Shown here piece by piece: positions 1-8,854 of a DNA stretch of 44,080 nucleotides. Below the pieces are notes generated by a model that worked only from the letters and a program-made list of their open reading frames with translations, did no database searches and was not told the origin of the DNA. This DNA comes from Pseudomonadota bacterium (GTDB lineage: Bacteria; Pseudomonadota; Alphaproteobacteria; Sphingomonadales; Sphingomonadaceae): the NCBI GenBank assembly GCA_029550345.1, contig JAKPHK010000004.1, forward strand, positions 1-44,080, in the 5' to 3' direction. How positions within the stretch are numbered: the first letter of the stretch is position 1; every line of letters starts with the position of its first letter. A program made the position numbers and the translations under genes.

Positions 1-263
1 TGCCGATCCTGGCCCGCGCCCGCGATTCCAGCCATGCCGCCGCGCTCTATCGCGCGGGCGCCAGTACCGCCGTGCCGCAGACACTTGAAAGCAGCCTGCA
101 ACTTTCCGAAGCGGTGCTGGTCGATGTCGGCGTGCCGATGGGCTTCGTAATCGCCAGCATCCACGAAAAGCGCGACGAACTGCGCGCGCAGATCATGGAA
201 GAAGGTGAGCTAGATTCCAAACCGAGGCTGAAAAGCGCAACCTTGCGTGAGCGGCAGGCCTGA
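1..263 (+). CDS. Cation:proton antiporter (CPA2/KefB-YbaL type), C-terminal fragment
   Basis: The reading frame is open from base 3 and shows 86 codons before its stop; the start lies outside the window. The visible part holds the stretch LYRAGASTAVPQTLESS followed by LQLSEAVLVDVGVPMG. That resembles the end of the TrkA-N (RCK) nucleotide-binding domain and tail of CPA2-family monovalent cation/proton antiporters of the KefB/YbaL kind. In that family the domain sits in the cytoplasm behind a multi-pass membrane exchanger and gates it. The tail ends in a charged segment (RDELRAQIMEEGELDSKPR). The gene converges on alaS with only three bases between the two stop codons, so there is no room for a separate terminator. 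The membrane part is not visible, so the family call rests on the tail alone. Confidence 0.6.
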   Translation, partial: PILARARDSSHAAALYRAGASTAVPQTLESSLQLSEAVLVDVGVPMGFVIASIHEKRDELRAQIMEEGELDSKPRLKSATLRERQA

Positions 264-266
264 GCC

Positions 267-2912
267 CTAGCCGGCCAGAACTGCCTTCACCGCCGCGATT
301 GCTTCACTCGCCTTGCTGCCATCCGGGCCGCCGCCCTGAGCCATATCGGCGCGGCCGCCGCCGCCCTTCCCGCCCAGCGCTTCCACGCCCGCGCGCACAA
401 GGTCAACCGCGCTGACCTTGCCGGTCAGATCATCGGTGACCGCCGCTGCAACGGCAGCCTTGCCATCGTTGACCGCGACGATCGCGGCGACGCCAGAACC
501 CATCCGCTGCTTCGCCGCATCGAGCAGGCCGCGCAGCTCCTTGGGATCGAGCCCGTCGAGCACCTGACCGGAGAACTTTATCCCGCCGACTTCCTCATCA
601 GCAGCTTCAGCCTTCGCGCCGCCGCCGCCCAGCGCCAGCGCCTTCTTTGCTTCGGCCAGTTCGCGTTCCAGCTTGCGGCGCTCGTCAAGCAGCGCCGCAA
701 CGCGGGATTCGACCTCATCCGGTGTGGTCTTGAGCAGGCTGGCGGCGTGCTTCAGCGCGTCTTCGCGGCCGACCAGCCACTGGCGCGCACCCTCACCGGT
801 CAGCGCCTCAATCCGGCGCACGCCTGAACTGACAGCGCTTTCCGAAACGATCCGGAACACCCCGATATCGCCCAGTGCGCGAACATGGGTGCCACCGCAC
901 AGCTCGGTCGAGTAGGTCTTGCCGCTGGCCGCCCCCATCGACAGCACGCGCACCTCGTCTCCGTACTTTTCGCCGAACAGAGCCATGGCCCCGGCCTCGA
1001 TCGCGTCTTCCGGGCTCATCAGCCGGGTGACGACCGCTTCGTTGCCACGGACCTGGGCGTTCACCTCGGCCTCGATCGCGGCAATGTCTTCTGCGCTCAG
1101 CGCGGCCGGGTGCGAAAAGTCGAACCGCAGGCGATCGGGCGCAACCAGCGATCCCTTCTGGGTGACATGATCGCCAAGCCGCCCCCGCAGCGCGGCGTGG
1201 AGCAGGTGGGTGGCGGAATGGTTCGCCCGGATCGCATCGCGGCGCGTTGCGTCGATGTCGAGCCGGACCATATCGCCAACCTTGATCGTTCCGGTTTCAA
1301 CCGTAGCGTGATGGGCATGAATCCGGCCTAGCGGCTTGGCCGTATCGCTGACCGCCAGTTTCAGCCCGTCAGCCCCGCTGATCGTCCCGGCATCCCCCAT
1401 CTGACCGCCGCTTTCGCCATAGAACGGGGTCTGGTTGACGATAACGGCAACGCTGTCTCCGGCTTTGGCGCTGTCAACTTCCTTGCCGTCCTTAACCAGC
1501 GCGACGACCTGCGCCTCACCAGTGGTGGCGGTGTAGCCGGTGAATTCGGTCGCCCCGGCGCGCTCGGCAATATCGAACCACACCTCTTCATCGGCTGCTT
1601 GCCCGCTGCCCTTCCAGGCGGCGCGAGCGGCAGCCTTCTGCTGGGCCATGGCGGCATCATAGCCGTCCCGGTCAATCCCGATCCCGCGCGAACGCAATGC
1701 GTCTTCGGTCAGGTCATAGGGAAAGCCGTAGGTGTCATAGAGCTTGAACGCGGTTTCACCCGGCAGTTCTCCGCCCTCGCCCAGTCCTGCAGTCGCCTCG
1801 TCCAGCAGCTTGAGGCCGTTGGCAAGGGTGCGGCGGAACTGCACTTCCTCACGCTGGAGGGTTTCCTCGATCAGCGGCTGGGCCCGGCCCAGTTCGGGAT
1901 AGGCCGCGCCCATTTCCTGCACCAGCGCTGGGACCAGGCGGTGCATCAAGGGATCCTTCGCGCCAAGCAGGTGGGCGTGGCGCATCGCGCGGCGCATGAT
2001 CCGGCGCAGCACATAGCCGCGCCCTTCGTTGCTAGGCAGCACCCCATCGGCCAGCAGGAAGCTGGTTGAGCGCAAGTGATCGGCGATCACCCGGTGGCTG
2101 GCGGTGTGGTCACCCTCGGCCTTGACCCCGGTCAGGCTTTCCGAGGCGGCAATCAGTGCCTTGAATGTATCGGTATCGTAATTGTCGTGCACGCCCTGCA
2201 GCACGGCGGAAATGCGTTCCAGCCCCATGCCGGTGTCGATGCTGGGCTTGGGCAATTCGCCGGTGATTTCCCCGGCGGTCTGCTCAAACTGCATGAACAC
2301 CAGATTCCAGATTTCGATAAACCGATCGCCGTCTTCTTCGGCCGATCCCGGCGGACCGCCCCAGATGTGATCGCCGTGGTCATAGAAGATTTCGCTGCAC
2401 GGGCCGCACGGGCCATCGTCACCCATTGCCCAGAAATTGTCCTTGGTCGGGATGCGGATGATCCGGTCTTCGGAAAGCCCGGCGATCTTCTTCCACAGAT
2501 CGAAGGCTTCATCATCGGTGTGATAGACCGTCGCCAGCAGCTTGTCCTTGGGCAGCCCCCATTCCTTGGTCAGCAAGGTCCAGGCATGGGTAATCGCCTG
2601 TTCCTTGAAATAATCGCCAAAGCTGAAGTTGCCGAGCATCTCGAAAAAGGTGTGGTGCCGTGCGGTATAGCCGACATTGTCGAGATCGTTGTGCTTGCCC
2701 CCGGCGCGAACGCATTTCTGGCTGCTGGTGGCGCGCGGAACATCGCGGGTTTCGAGGCCCGTGAAGACGTTTTTGAACGGCACCATTCCGGCGTTGACGA
2801 ACATCAGCGTCGGATCGTTATAGGGCACCAGCGGCGCCGACTGCACCACTTCGTGCCCGTGGCTGCCGAAGTATTCGAGGAATGAGCGGCGGATTTCGTT
2901 CGTCGAGGTCAT
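267..2912 (-). CDS. alaS: Alanyl-tRNA synthetase
   Basis: Class II aminoacyl-tRNA synthetase that charges tRNA-Ala in the cytoplasm. The 881-residue length is normal for bacterial AlaRS. Visible motifs, in order: [13 protein letters not shown] (about residues 40-52), the class II motif around [15 protein letters not shown] (about 85-99), the editing-domain metal motif NHSATHLLH, the second metal motif CGGTH, and a glycine-rich C-terminal C-Ala region with a basic/acidic coiled stretch ([15 protein letters not shown]). I chose the ATG at 2912 ([11 protein letters not shown]), where family similarity begins, rather than the in-frame codon 12 residues upstream. The methyltransferase gene lies 45 bases upstream on the same strand, so the two may be co-transcribed. 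Nothing odd was seen in the protein. Confidence 0.97.
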   Translation of the reverse strand: MTSTNEIRRSFLEYFGSHGHEVVQSAPLVPYNDPTLMFVNAGMVPFKNVFTGLETRDVPRATSSQKCVRAGGKHNDLDNVGYTARHHTFFEMLGNFSFGDYFKEQAITHAWTLLTKEWGLPKDKLLATVYHTDDEAFDLWKKIAGLSEDRIIRIPTKDNFWAMGDDGPCGPCSEIFYDHGDHIWGGPPGSAEEDGDRFIEIWNLVFMQFEQTAGEITGELPKPSIDTGMGLERISAVLQGVHDNYDTDTFKALIAASESLTGVKAEGDHTASHRVIADHLRSTSFLLADGVLPSNEGRGYVLRRIMRRAMRHAHLLGAKDPLMHRLVPALVQEMGAAYPELGRAQPLIEETLQREEVQFRRTLANGLKLLDEATAGLGEGGELPGETAFKLYDTYGFPYDLTEDALRSRGIGIDRDGYDAAMAQQKAAARAAWKGSGQAADEEVWFDIAERAGATEFTGYTATTGEAQVVALVKDGKEVDSAKAGDSVAVIVNQTPFYGESGGQMGDAGTISGADGLKLAVSDTAKPLGRIHAHHATVETGTIKVGDMVRLDIDATRRDAIRANHSATHLLHAALRGRLGDHVTQKGSLVAPDRLRFDFSHPAALSAEDIAAIEAEVNAQVRGNEAVVTRLMSPEDAIEAGAMALFGEKYGDEVRVLSMGAASGKTYSTELCGGTHVRALGDIGVFRIVSESAVSSGVRRIEALTGEGARQWLVGREDALKHAASLLKTTPDEVESRVAALLDERRKLERELAEAKKALALGGGGAKAEAADEEVGGIKFSGQVLDGLDPKELRGLLDAAKQRMGSGVAAIVAVNDGKAAVAAAVTDDLTGKVSAVDLVRAGVEALGGKGGGGRADMAQGGGPDGSKASEAIAAVKAVLAG

Positions 2913-2957
2913 GACGCCGCCGATAAGGCACCCGCCGCCGGGCGGCAAGCGGGGTTT

Positions 2958-3773
2958 TCAGGCGCTGGCGGTGACAATCCAGGCCGCGGCGGGCAAAGCG
3001 ACGATATCGCCGCTGCGATGTTCGCCCAGCCAATCGCGCATCCAGCCCAGTGCGCGCTCTCGCGCCTCAGGCTCAAGTGCACGCAGCGCCGGTGCAGCCG
3101 GGCCAATCCGCGTGAACAGGTGCAGCGCATCGGCCACCGGGTCTTCACCCACCCCCGCGACATAAGCGAAATCCACCTCGTTATGGGCAATATCCTGCCA
3201 TCCGGCATCACTCAGGATCGCGCTGACATGATCCTTGTCGGCAAAGGCGAATGGTCCGGGCGCAAAGGGGTCTTGCGCAGGTGGAAGCTCCAGCAGACCG
3301 GCCAGTTGGGTTGCCCAGGGATTGAGCGACGGACTGCGGAAGCAGGAAAAGATCAATTCCGCGCCGGGGTTGGCCTGTGCCCGCAGATTTGCGAAAGCGG
3401 CACGCGGCGCATCGAAAAACATCACGCCATGGCGTGAAATCAGGCGATCGGCCTTGGCCTCGCTCGCTTGCCACGATCCGGCATCCGCCTCTTCAAAGCG
3501 GACATTGGCGTGGCCTGATCCGCGCTTGCGGGCAGCATCGATTAGAGCCGGAGAAACGTCCAGCCCCAGCACCTTGGCGCTGTGATTGCCGCGCGCCACG
3601 GCCAGCGAAAGTTCACCCGCACCGCAACCGATATCAAGAACGCACTTCCCCTCACACCCGCCGATCCTGGCCAGCAGCCGCTCGGTCAATCCCGCGAACG
3701 ACCGATCGGTCAGCTTGTAATTGTCGGCCCAGCTGCGGCCTACGGCATCCTGCCAGTCAGATCCTGTTGTCAT
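2958..3773 (-). CDS. Class I SAM-dependent methyltransferase
   Basis: A 271-residue Rossmann-fold methyltransferase. Motif I is VLDIGCGAGELSLAVA at about residues 45-60, followed by an acidic motif II in VLGLDVSPALI and a ...RFEEADAGSWQ segment that fits the adenine-binding region. This pattern is typical of the UbiE/Methyltransf_11/25 superfamily, but the substrate cannot be read from sequence. The start at 3773 (MTTGSDWQDAVGRSW) fits the usual short helical N-terminus of such proteins. The gene precedes alaS on the same strand and diverges from the EF-G-like gene, with about 165 bases between their start codons. A small-molecule target is as likely as a protein or RNA target. Confidence 0.85.
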   Translation of the reverse strand: MTTGSDWQDAVGRSWADNYKLTDRSFAGLTERLLARIGGCEGKCVLDIGCGAGELSLAVARGNHSAKVLGLDVSPALIDAARKRGSGHANVRFEEADAGSWQASEAKADRLISRHGVMFFDAPRAAFANLRAQANPGAELIFSCFRSPSLNPWATQLAGLLELPPAQDPFAPGPFAFADKDHVSAILSDAGWQDIAHNEVDFAYVAGVGEDPVADALHLFTRIGPAAPALRALEPEARERALGWMRDWLGEHRSGDIVALPAAAWIVTASA

Positions 3774-3925
3774 GGCGAAAAACTAGGCCCGCACCGCTTG
3801 CGGCACAAGCAGCAAATGCTGCGCAAAATTCACTTGCGACTCAGCCCGGACAGGCAGAGCATCGCCCGCATTCCTGGCGCCCCGGGCGACAACAGGAAAG
3901 CCAGCGCCCGGCGCGCCTCGTTCAC

Positions 3926-3933
3926 AAAGGAGG
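3926..3933 (+). promoter_or_regulatory. Strong Shine-Dalgarno site of the EF-G-like gene
   Basis: The bases AAAGGAGG match the anti-Shine-Dalgarno sequence almost fully. They decide between two tandem ATG codons (3936 and 3939): spacing to the second is five bases, to the first only two. The long open frame upstream of this point (from 3582) is therefore not part of the protein. Confidence 0.7.
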
Positions 3934-3938
3934 CGATG

Positions 3939-5996
3939 ATGGGCAACACCCTGAATGGAGCGAAAAACGGCAGTGCGGCAACCCGTGCGGTGGCCTTGGT
4001 GGGGCCGGTCGGCACGGGCAAGACCAGTCTGGCCGAGGCACTGCTCTTCGCCAGCGGAACCACCACCCGGCAGGGTAGCGTCGAAGCCGGGACCACGGTT
4101 GGCGATGCCAGTCCGGAGGCGCGGGCCCGAGGCGGCTCGACCGAGATCAACCTCTATCACCTCGATTACATGGGCGATCGGTTTGCGCTGATCGATTTGC
4201 CGGGCGGCGTCGGCTTTGCTGCCGATGGTCTGGCCGCGTTGCAATCGGCCGACATGGCGATCGTCGTGATCGATCCGGTGCCCGAGCGGGCCGCTCTGGC
4301 GGAGCCGATCCTGCGGCAGCTGGATGCCCTTGGTCTGCCCCATGCGGTGTTCATCAACAAGATCGAACACGCCCGTGCCGGGACAGTCCACGCATTGATC
4401 AGCGAATTGCAGCCGATCAGCCAGGAGCCGTTGGCGCTGCGCCAGATTCCGATCCGCGAGGGGGATGCCGTGACCGGCTATGTCGATCTCGCACTCGAAC
4501 GCGCTTACCGTTATCGACCGGGCAAAGAGAGTGAACGGGTCGAAATTCCCGGCGCGATGCAGAGCCTGGAGCACGCCGATCGCACCCACCTGCTCGAAAC
4601 CCTGGCAGATTTCGACGATTCCCTGCTCGAAGCACTGCTAATGGATGAGGCCCCGGATCAGGCGATGGTAATGGCCGATCTGGCGGCCGACACCGCCGGG
4701 AACAAGGTTGTCCCCGTGGTGCTGGGATCGGCGCTCAGCGATGGCGGGGTACATCGGCTGCTCAAGCTGCTGCGGCATGAAGCCCCCAGCCCCGATGGCG
4801 CCGCAGAGCGGATGGGGCTGCGCGAAGGCGGTGCGCTGCACGTGTTCAAGATCGCCAATGGCGGCGCGATGGGGCGACTGGCACTGGGCCGGGTGCTCGG
4901 TAGCGGACTTAACGAGGGGGACGAACTGATCGTCGAAGATGCCCCCGAACGGACCGGTTCGCTATTCTTTGTGCAGGGTGAAAAGACTGCCAAGCAAGCC
5001 TCGGCGCAGCCGGGCGACGTCGTCGCCGTGGCTAAGGTTGACGGCGCGCGCAGTGGCATGATGCTGGGGCGCAAGGGCGCGGAACTGGCCGATCCGCCCA
5101 GCGCGGCCTATCCGGCCCGCAATGCCGCGATCGCGATCACAACCCGTGACCGCAAGGATGACGTCAAGCTGTCAACCGCGCTGCACCGTCTGTGCGAGGA
5201 AGATCCGGCACTTGAGTGGAGCCAGGACGACGCCAGCCATGAGACCATCCTGCGCGGCGTCAACGAGGATCATCTTGCCGTGGTGATCGGGCGGCTCCAG
5301 CGCCGTTATGGCGTTGCGGTGGATACGCGGGCGCCGCGCATTGCCTATCGCGAATCGATCCGCAAGGCAGCGGGCGCACGCGGGAGGCACAAGAAGCAGT
5401 CCGGCGGGCACGGGCAATTCGGTGACTGTGTGATCGAAATCCGCCCCTTGCCGCGCGGTGAAGGCTTTGTCTTCGAAGACAGGATCACCGGCGGCGCTAT
5501 CCCCCGCCAGTACATTCCGGCGGTAGAATCCGGGGTGCGCGATGCCATGGCGCGCGGGCCGTTGGGCTTTCCGGTGGTCGATGTGGCGGTCACGCTGATC
5601 GACGGTTCGTTCCATAGCGTTGACAGCTCTGAACTGGCGTTCCGGATCGCCGGCCGGATGGCGATGACAGAGGCTCTGGCCCAGGCCGCGCCCTATCTGT
5701 TGGAGCCGGTGGTGAAAGTGGCGGTCGATTGCCCGGCGGGAACCGGATCGAAGGCCGGATCGGCGCTTTCGGCGCGGCGCGGCCAGATCCTTGGCTTGGC
5801 CCAGCACCCCGACTGGGACCGGTGGGAGCGGGTTGAGGCGCTTTTGCCGGAAAGCGGCCTGCACGGCCTCGATACCGAACTGCGCTCCATGAGCCAGGGG
5901 CTGGCCGCCTTCACCAGCGCGTTCGATCACCTCTCCGAACTGGGCGGAAAGCACGCTGACGATGTCGTCAGGACAAGGGCGGCCGAACCGGCCTGA
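3939..5996 (+). CDS. Elongation factor G-like GTPase (EF-G paralogue)
   Basis: A 685-residue protein with the five-domain layout of translation factor EF-G. The P-loop is GPVGTGKTS (residues 22-30). G3 reads DLPGG (86-90) and G4 reads NKIE (140-143). Domain II follows, then a domain III/IV region with RGVNEDHLAVVIGRLQ and SGGHGQFGDCVIEI, and a domain V-like C-terminus. Canonical EF-G has DTPGH and NKMD, so the histidine that activates water for GTP hydrolysis is glycine here, and the guanine-specifying Asp is Glu. The protein is therefore a divergent paralogue, not the main fusA, and no rps or tuf genes are nearby. I chose the second of two adjacent ATGs because AAAGGAGG (3926-3933) sits five bases before it. 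Its role (back-translocation, ribosome rescue or regulation) is unknown. Confidence 0.85.
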   Translation: MGNTLNGAKNGSAATRAVALVGPVGTGKTSLAEALLFASGTTTRQGSVEAGTTVGDASPEARARGGSTEINLYHLDYMGDRFALIDLPGGVGFAADGLAALQSADMAIVVIDPVPERAALAEPILRQLDALGLPHAVFINKIEHARAGTVHALISELQPISQEPLALRQIPIREGDAVTGYVDLALERAYRYRPGKESERVEIPGAMQSLEHADRTHLLETLADFDDSLLEALLMDEAPDQAMVMADLAADTAGNKVVPVVLGSALSDGGVHRLLKLLRHEAPSPDGAAERMGLREGGALHVFKIANGGAMGRLALGRVLGSGLNEGDELIVEDAPERTGSLFFVQGEKTAKQASAQPGDVVAVAKVDGARSGMMLGRKGAELADPPSAAYPARNAAIAITTRDRKDDVKLSTALHRLCEEDPALEWSQDDASHETILRGVNEDHLAVVIGRLQRRYGVAVDTRAPRIAYRESIRKAAGARGRHKKQSGGHGQFGDCVIEIRPLPRGEGFVFEDRITGGAIPRQYIPAVESGVRDAMARGPLGFPVVDVAVTLIDGSFHSVDSSELAFRIAGRMAMTEALAQAAPYLLEPVVKVAVDCPAGTGSKAGSALSARRGQILGLAQHPDWDRWERVEALLPESGLHGLDTELRSMSQGLAAFTSAFDHLSELGGKHADDVVRTRAAEPA

Positions 5997-6019
5997 ACCT
6001 GCCCAGCAGGTGCGGGCGA

Positions 6020-6406
6020 TCAGGGGATCGTCCGCACCTCGCGCTTCCACGGAACCGACGCGGAAAGGGTGCAGCGCGAAGCGGTCATTTCAACCGCGAC
6101 CGTCCCGCCTTCCGCGCCAAAGCGGAACGGGACATAGAGCTTGCTCCATTCACCCCGGCTGTTGGCGAACCCGCCAAGGACCAGCGGTTTCATGTCGCCA
6201 TTGCTCAGCTTCAGGTGCAGCGCCTCGCCCGGGATCAGTCCGGTGGCGCCGATTTCGACAAAGCGGCCATTACCCGCGATCCGCAATTCGCAGCTCGATT
6301 CGGTATCGAAGGCCAATAGCGGCCAGGAATCGGTGATGGCGGCATGGGCTGCACCGGCCAGACCAAGCGCGGAAAACAGAGCCAGGGTACGGATTGGACG
6401 CGGCAT
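6020..6406 (-). CDS. Small secreted hypothetical protein
   Basis: A 128-residue protein with a clear signal peptide: basic MPRPIRT, a hydrophobic core LALFSALGLAGAAHA, and a likely cleavage site after AHA. The mature part is about 106 residues with two cysteines that could form one disulfide (SSCELRI and SRCTLSA), and it looks rich in beta strands. It is exported to the periplasm. I do not recognise the family or a function. It converges with the EF-G-like gene 23 bases away. It lies downstream of recA on the same strand, separated by a strong terminator-like structure, so it should have its own promoter. Confidence 0.7.
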   Translation of the reverse strand: MPRPIRTLALFSALGLAGAAHAAITDSWPLLAFDTESSCELRIAGNGRFVEIGATGLIPGEALHLKLSNGDMKPLVLGGFANSRGEWSKLYVPFRFGAEGGTVAVEMTASRCTLSASVPWKREVRTIP

Positions 6407-6502
6407 GGGATGCTCCCTTTATCAGGAGGCAATCTAGCCGATCGCTTGCAGGTGAAAATCGCGGGATTCCCCCTGCCCCATGGCGGGACAGCACCCCACA
6501 GC

Positions 6503-6553
6503 AAAACCGGCGCGGGAGCCCCGCCAAGGGAAACTCGCCGCGCCGGCCTGTGG
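6503..6553 (-). terminator. Rho-independent terminator downstream of recA
   Basis: Read on the minus strand, CCGGCGCGG (6546-6538) pairs with CCGCGCCGG (6515-6507), a perfect 9-bp GC stem, and is followed at once by TTTTGC. An outer pairing of CCACAG with CTGTGG (6548-6553 and 6496-6501) wraps the stem. This is the only hairpin of three in the recA 3' region that has a T run, so it is the likely end of the recA transcript. Confidence 0.7.
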
Positions 6554-6556
6554 TTT

Positions 6557-6641
6557 GGAGGGTGTCCCGAGGGATACGGGGAACCGGGGCACCCTCCGTT
6601 CAGTTCCGGCATTGCCCGGGCGGGCGGCCCGGGCGCCGGAA
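6557..6641 (-). other. Two further stable hairpins in the recA 3' region
   Basis: Hairpin A: TTCCGGC (6604-6610) pairs with GCCGGAA (6635-6641), and inside it GCCCGGGC (6614-6621) pairs with a second GCCCGGGC (6627-6634). This gives a 15-bp stem with one ATT bulge, 12 bases after the recA stop codon. Hairpin B: GGAGGGTG (6557-6564) pairs with CACCCTCC (6590-6597) and contains a small TCCC/GGGA stem. Neither has a T run. With the terminator beyond they form a three-hairpin array, which could protect the recA 3' end or be a separate small RNA. Confidence 0.5.
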
Positions 6642-6652
6642 ACTCTCAGGGA

Positions 6653-7720
6653 TCAGATGTCGTCGTCCGCGTCCGGGCCGGTCATCATCTCCCCGGACAG
6701 ACCTTCGGTCTGGCCGCGGATCGCAGCCTCCAGCCGGTCACAAATCTCGGGATGTTCCTTGAGGTAGGTCTTGGCGTTTTCACGCCCCTGACCGATGCGG
6801 ATGCTATCATAAGAGAACCAGGCGCCGCTCTTTTCGACCAGCCCGGCCTTGACGCCAAGGTCAAGGATTTCGCCGATCTTGGAAATGCCTTCGCCATACA
6901 TGATATCGAATTCGACCTGCTTGAACGGCGGCGCGACCTTGTTCTTGACGACCTTCACCCGGGTGGCGTTGCCAACGATATCGTCACGGTCCTTGATCTG
7001 CCCGGTACGGCGAATGTCGAGTCGGACCGAGGCATAGAACTTGAGCGCGTTGCCCCCGGTGGTGGTTTCCGGGTTGCCGTACATCACGCCGATCTTCATC
7101 CGCAGCTGGTTGATGAAGATCACCATGCAGCGCGAACGGCTGATCGAACCGGTCAGCTTGCGCAGCGACTGGCTCATCAAACGGGCCTGCAGGCCGACGT
7201 GGCTATCACCCATTTCGCCTTCGATTTCTGCCCGCGGAACCAGCGCGGCAACCGAGTCCACCACCAGCACGTCGATCGCGTTCGAACGGACCAGGGTATC
7301 GACGATTTCAAGTGCCTGTTCACCGGTATCGGGCTGGGAAACGATCAGTTCATCGATATCGACCCCCAGCTTCTTGGCATAAACCGGATCGAGCGCGTGT
7401 TCGGCATCGACGAAAGCGGCCGTCCCGCCGTTCTTCTGCGCTTCGGCGATGACGTGAAGCGCCAGCGTGGTCTTGCCCGAGCTTTCCGGGCCGTAAACCT
7501 CAATCACCCGCCCGCGTGGCAGACCACCGATCCCAAGCGCAATATCGAGGCCGAGCGAACCGGTGGAAATCGCCTCAACCTCCATCGTTTCCTTCGAACC
7601 CAGCTTCATCGCCGAGCCTTTGCCAAATGCGCGATCGATCTGCGCCAGCGCTGCTTCCAGCGCCTTCTGACGGTCCATAGAATCCTTGCCTTCCTGAATC
7701 AGCTTGAGTTGAGCAGCCAT
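6653..7720 (-). CDS. recA: RecA recombinase
   Basis: The 355-residue strand-exchange ATPase of homologous recombination, and the co-protease that triggers LexA self-cleavage. Walker A is GPESSGKTT (residues 77-85). The segment [18 protein letters not shown], the Walker B region [10 protein letters not shown], and the L1/L2 DNA-binding loops ([18 protein letters not shown] and [14 protein letters not shown]) are all present. The acidic tail ends DADDDI. I chose the start at 7720 because an AAGGGGAA ribosome-binding site lies just upstream; an internal Met (MDRQKALE, residue 15) is the alternative. An SOS box lies about 70 bases upstream, so expression is probably repressed by LexA and induced by DNA damage. 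A three-hairpin array follows the stop codon. Confidence 0.98.
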   Translation of the reverse strand: MAAQLKLIQEGKDSMDRQKALEAALAQIDRAFGKGSAMKLGSKETMEVEAISTGSLGLDIALGIGGLPRGRVIEVYGPESSGKTTLALHVIAEAQKNGGTAAFVDAEHALDPVYAKKLGVDIDELIVSQPDTGEQALEIVDTLVRSNAIDVLVVDSVAALVPRAEIEGEMGDSHVGLQARLMSQSLRKLTGSISRSRCMVIFINQLRMKIGVMYGNPETTTGGNALKFYASVRLDIRRTGQIKDRDDIVGNATRVKVVKNKVAPPFKQVEFDIMYGEGISKIGEILDLGVKAGLVEKSGAWFSYDSIRIGQGRENAKTYLKEHPEICDRLEAAIRGQTEGLSGEMMTGPDADDDI

Positions 7721-7791
7721 CGAAGTTCCCCTTGCGTAACCAGCCGACCCGTCAGGTCAACTGCGCATTGTGTATCGCATTTGTTCTCATG

Positions 7792-7806
7792 GAACAAGGG
7801 GGGAAC
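7792..7806 (-). promoter_or_regulatory. SOS (LexA) box of recA
   Basis: On the plus strand the bases read GAAC-N7-GAAC, which is GTTC-N7-GTTC on the recA strand, the known alphaproteobacterial LexA operator. The proximal GTTC is part of TTGTTC, which can serve as a -35 element with a TACACA-like -10 seventeen bases on, so LexA bound here would cover the promoter. A second inverted pair, TTGTTC/GAACAA (7781-7797), overlaps the box. Confidence 0.85.
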
Positions 7807-7837
7807 GAAATCTTTTTCAGGTTTACCCAAAACCGTA

Positions 7838-7920
7838 AATTTGTGGGCCTGCCACAGCCCAAAGCTTTAGCTGAAAGTTGCCGCGCAAGCCCAGAAGCGA
7901 AACGCATTTGCCCACAAATT
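7838..7920. repeat. Widely spaced inverted repeat between recA and the next gene
   Basis: AATTTGTGGGC (7838-7848) is repeated as its exact reverse complement at 7910-7920, 61 bases apart. A small GGGC/GCCC hairpin lies inside the left half. This is part of the 324-base gap between the recA and 8045 start codons, which also holds the SOS box and the 26-bp palindrome. No open frame of note lies here. The repeat could be a regulatory loop site or a remnant of a small element. Confidence 0.35.
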
Positions 7921-7949
7921 CGCGAAGCCAACAAACCGGCCCCCCCAGG

Positions 7950-7975
7950 AGGGCAATGTACCGGTACATTGCCCT
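7950..7975. promoter_or_regulatory. 26-bp perfect palindrome, candidate operator
   Basis: The half-site AGGGCAATGTACC is followed directly by its exact reverse complement, with no spacer. The core TGTACCGGTACA looks like the operator of a TetR-type dimeric repressor (inference). A further copy of the half-site, GGCAATGT, occurs at 8000-8007. The palindrome lies 70 bases before the start codon of the gene at 8045 and about 145 bases from the recA SOS box, so it more likely serves the 8045 gene. No repressor gene is adjacent. Confidence 0.5.
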
Positions 7976-8044
7976 GCCGCCGGGTTCAGCCTCATGACAG
8001 GCAATGTCTGCAAGGCTAGCAGTATCCACCCGGAGAACCGTTCG

Positions 8045-8641
8045 ATGGCGCTTACCTTCCCCCAAGCCTGCAAAATACTTGCCCTACCCGCATCCGCCGC
8101 TTTGCTGACGGTCGGACTTACAGGCCATGGCATGGCAAAGACCGCGACAGCATCGACGCTGCCGACCCACGATCGGCTGGCCCTGCAAGCGGCCGCTAAG
8201 GCCTGCGCAGCGCAGGATCCGAAGGCCTTCGTCCATGCGTTCATCGCCTCACCGGCGGTTCGCAAGAAATATTCCGCGCCGCAAATCGCACTGGTGCGTT
8301 ATGGCAAGGACGGCAAGGTCATCGCCAGCAACAAGGTTGCCGCCGCCGCTTACACGCGCTTTCCGATCCGCCAGCTCGATTACTATTTCAAGGCCGCGGC
8401 ATCGGAGGAATATGTCGAACTTGAAATCAACCAGAGTCAAAGCAACCAGATCGCGGCAGACTGGACCAGAGTCCGCTATGATGGAAAATCCGAGGGCGGC
8501 GACGACCTCGGCAAGGCGTTTACGCTTGATGGCAAGCCGTATCAGGTCGGCTCGTCAAGAACCGATGGCCAGCTGCTGTTCGAACCCACCGCCAGCTGCT
8601 GGCAATTGACCGGGGATATACGCTTTGTCGGCACGAAGTGA
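8045..8641 (+). CDS. Secreted hypothetical protein
   Basis: A 198-residue protein with an N-terminal hydrophobic segment (about residues 10-25, LALPASAALLTVGLTG) that looks like a signal peptide with cleavage near residue 30. The mature part has two cysteines (KACAAQ and ASCWQL) and ends in IRFVGTK. I do not recognise the family. I chose the ATG at 8045 because GGAG sits nine bases upstream (8032-8035); an earlier in-frame ATG at 7994 lacks such a site. The 26-bp palindrome upstream suggests dedicated transcriptional control. A TCAGGCCTGA palindrome follows the stop codon. Confidence 0.7.
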   Translation: MALTFPQACKILALPASAALLTVGLTGHGMAKTATASTLPTHDRLALQAAAKACAAQDPKAFVHAFIASPAVRKKYSAPQIALVRYGKDGKVIASNKVAAAAYTRFPIRQLDYYFKAAASEEYVELEINQSQSNQIAADWTRVRYDGKSEGGDDLGKAFTLDGKPYQVGSSRTDGQLLFEPTASCWQLTGDIRFVGTK

Positions 8642-8854
8642 CCGGATCAGGCCTGACCCTAAGAAATACCGGTTCATCGCGGGCCTTGTCAGGACGGGGT
8701 AAAGACTGCTCGAAAGCTGCCAGTCCACCCGACGAAAGTTTGGCTCCCAGATGCTGAAATGCACGGACCTCCCTTCCTTCGGTCGCGCGGCTTTTGCCGG
8801 GTGGGCACGCCGCCTTTGCCGAACGAAGGATTGCCGACTGGCGAACCGGGAAAG

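Noticed and set aside
6604..6652. CCGGAAACTCTCAGG beside the recA stop resembles the end of a glycine riboswitch aptamer.
   Set aside because: The preceding conserved blocks of the aptamer are absent and the motif is the recA 3' end and its hairpin read on the other strand.
8642..8854. 213-base gap after the secreted protein gene, inspected for RNA genes.
   Set aside because: Only a TCAGGCCTGA palindrome and weak imperfect repeats are visible; no convincing terminator or RNA.
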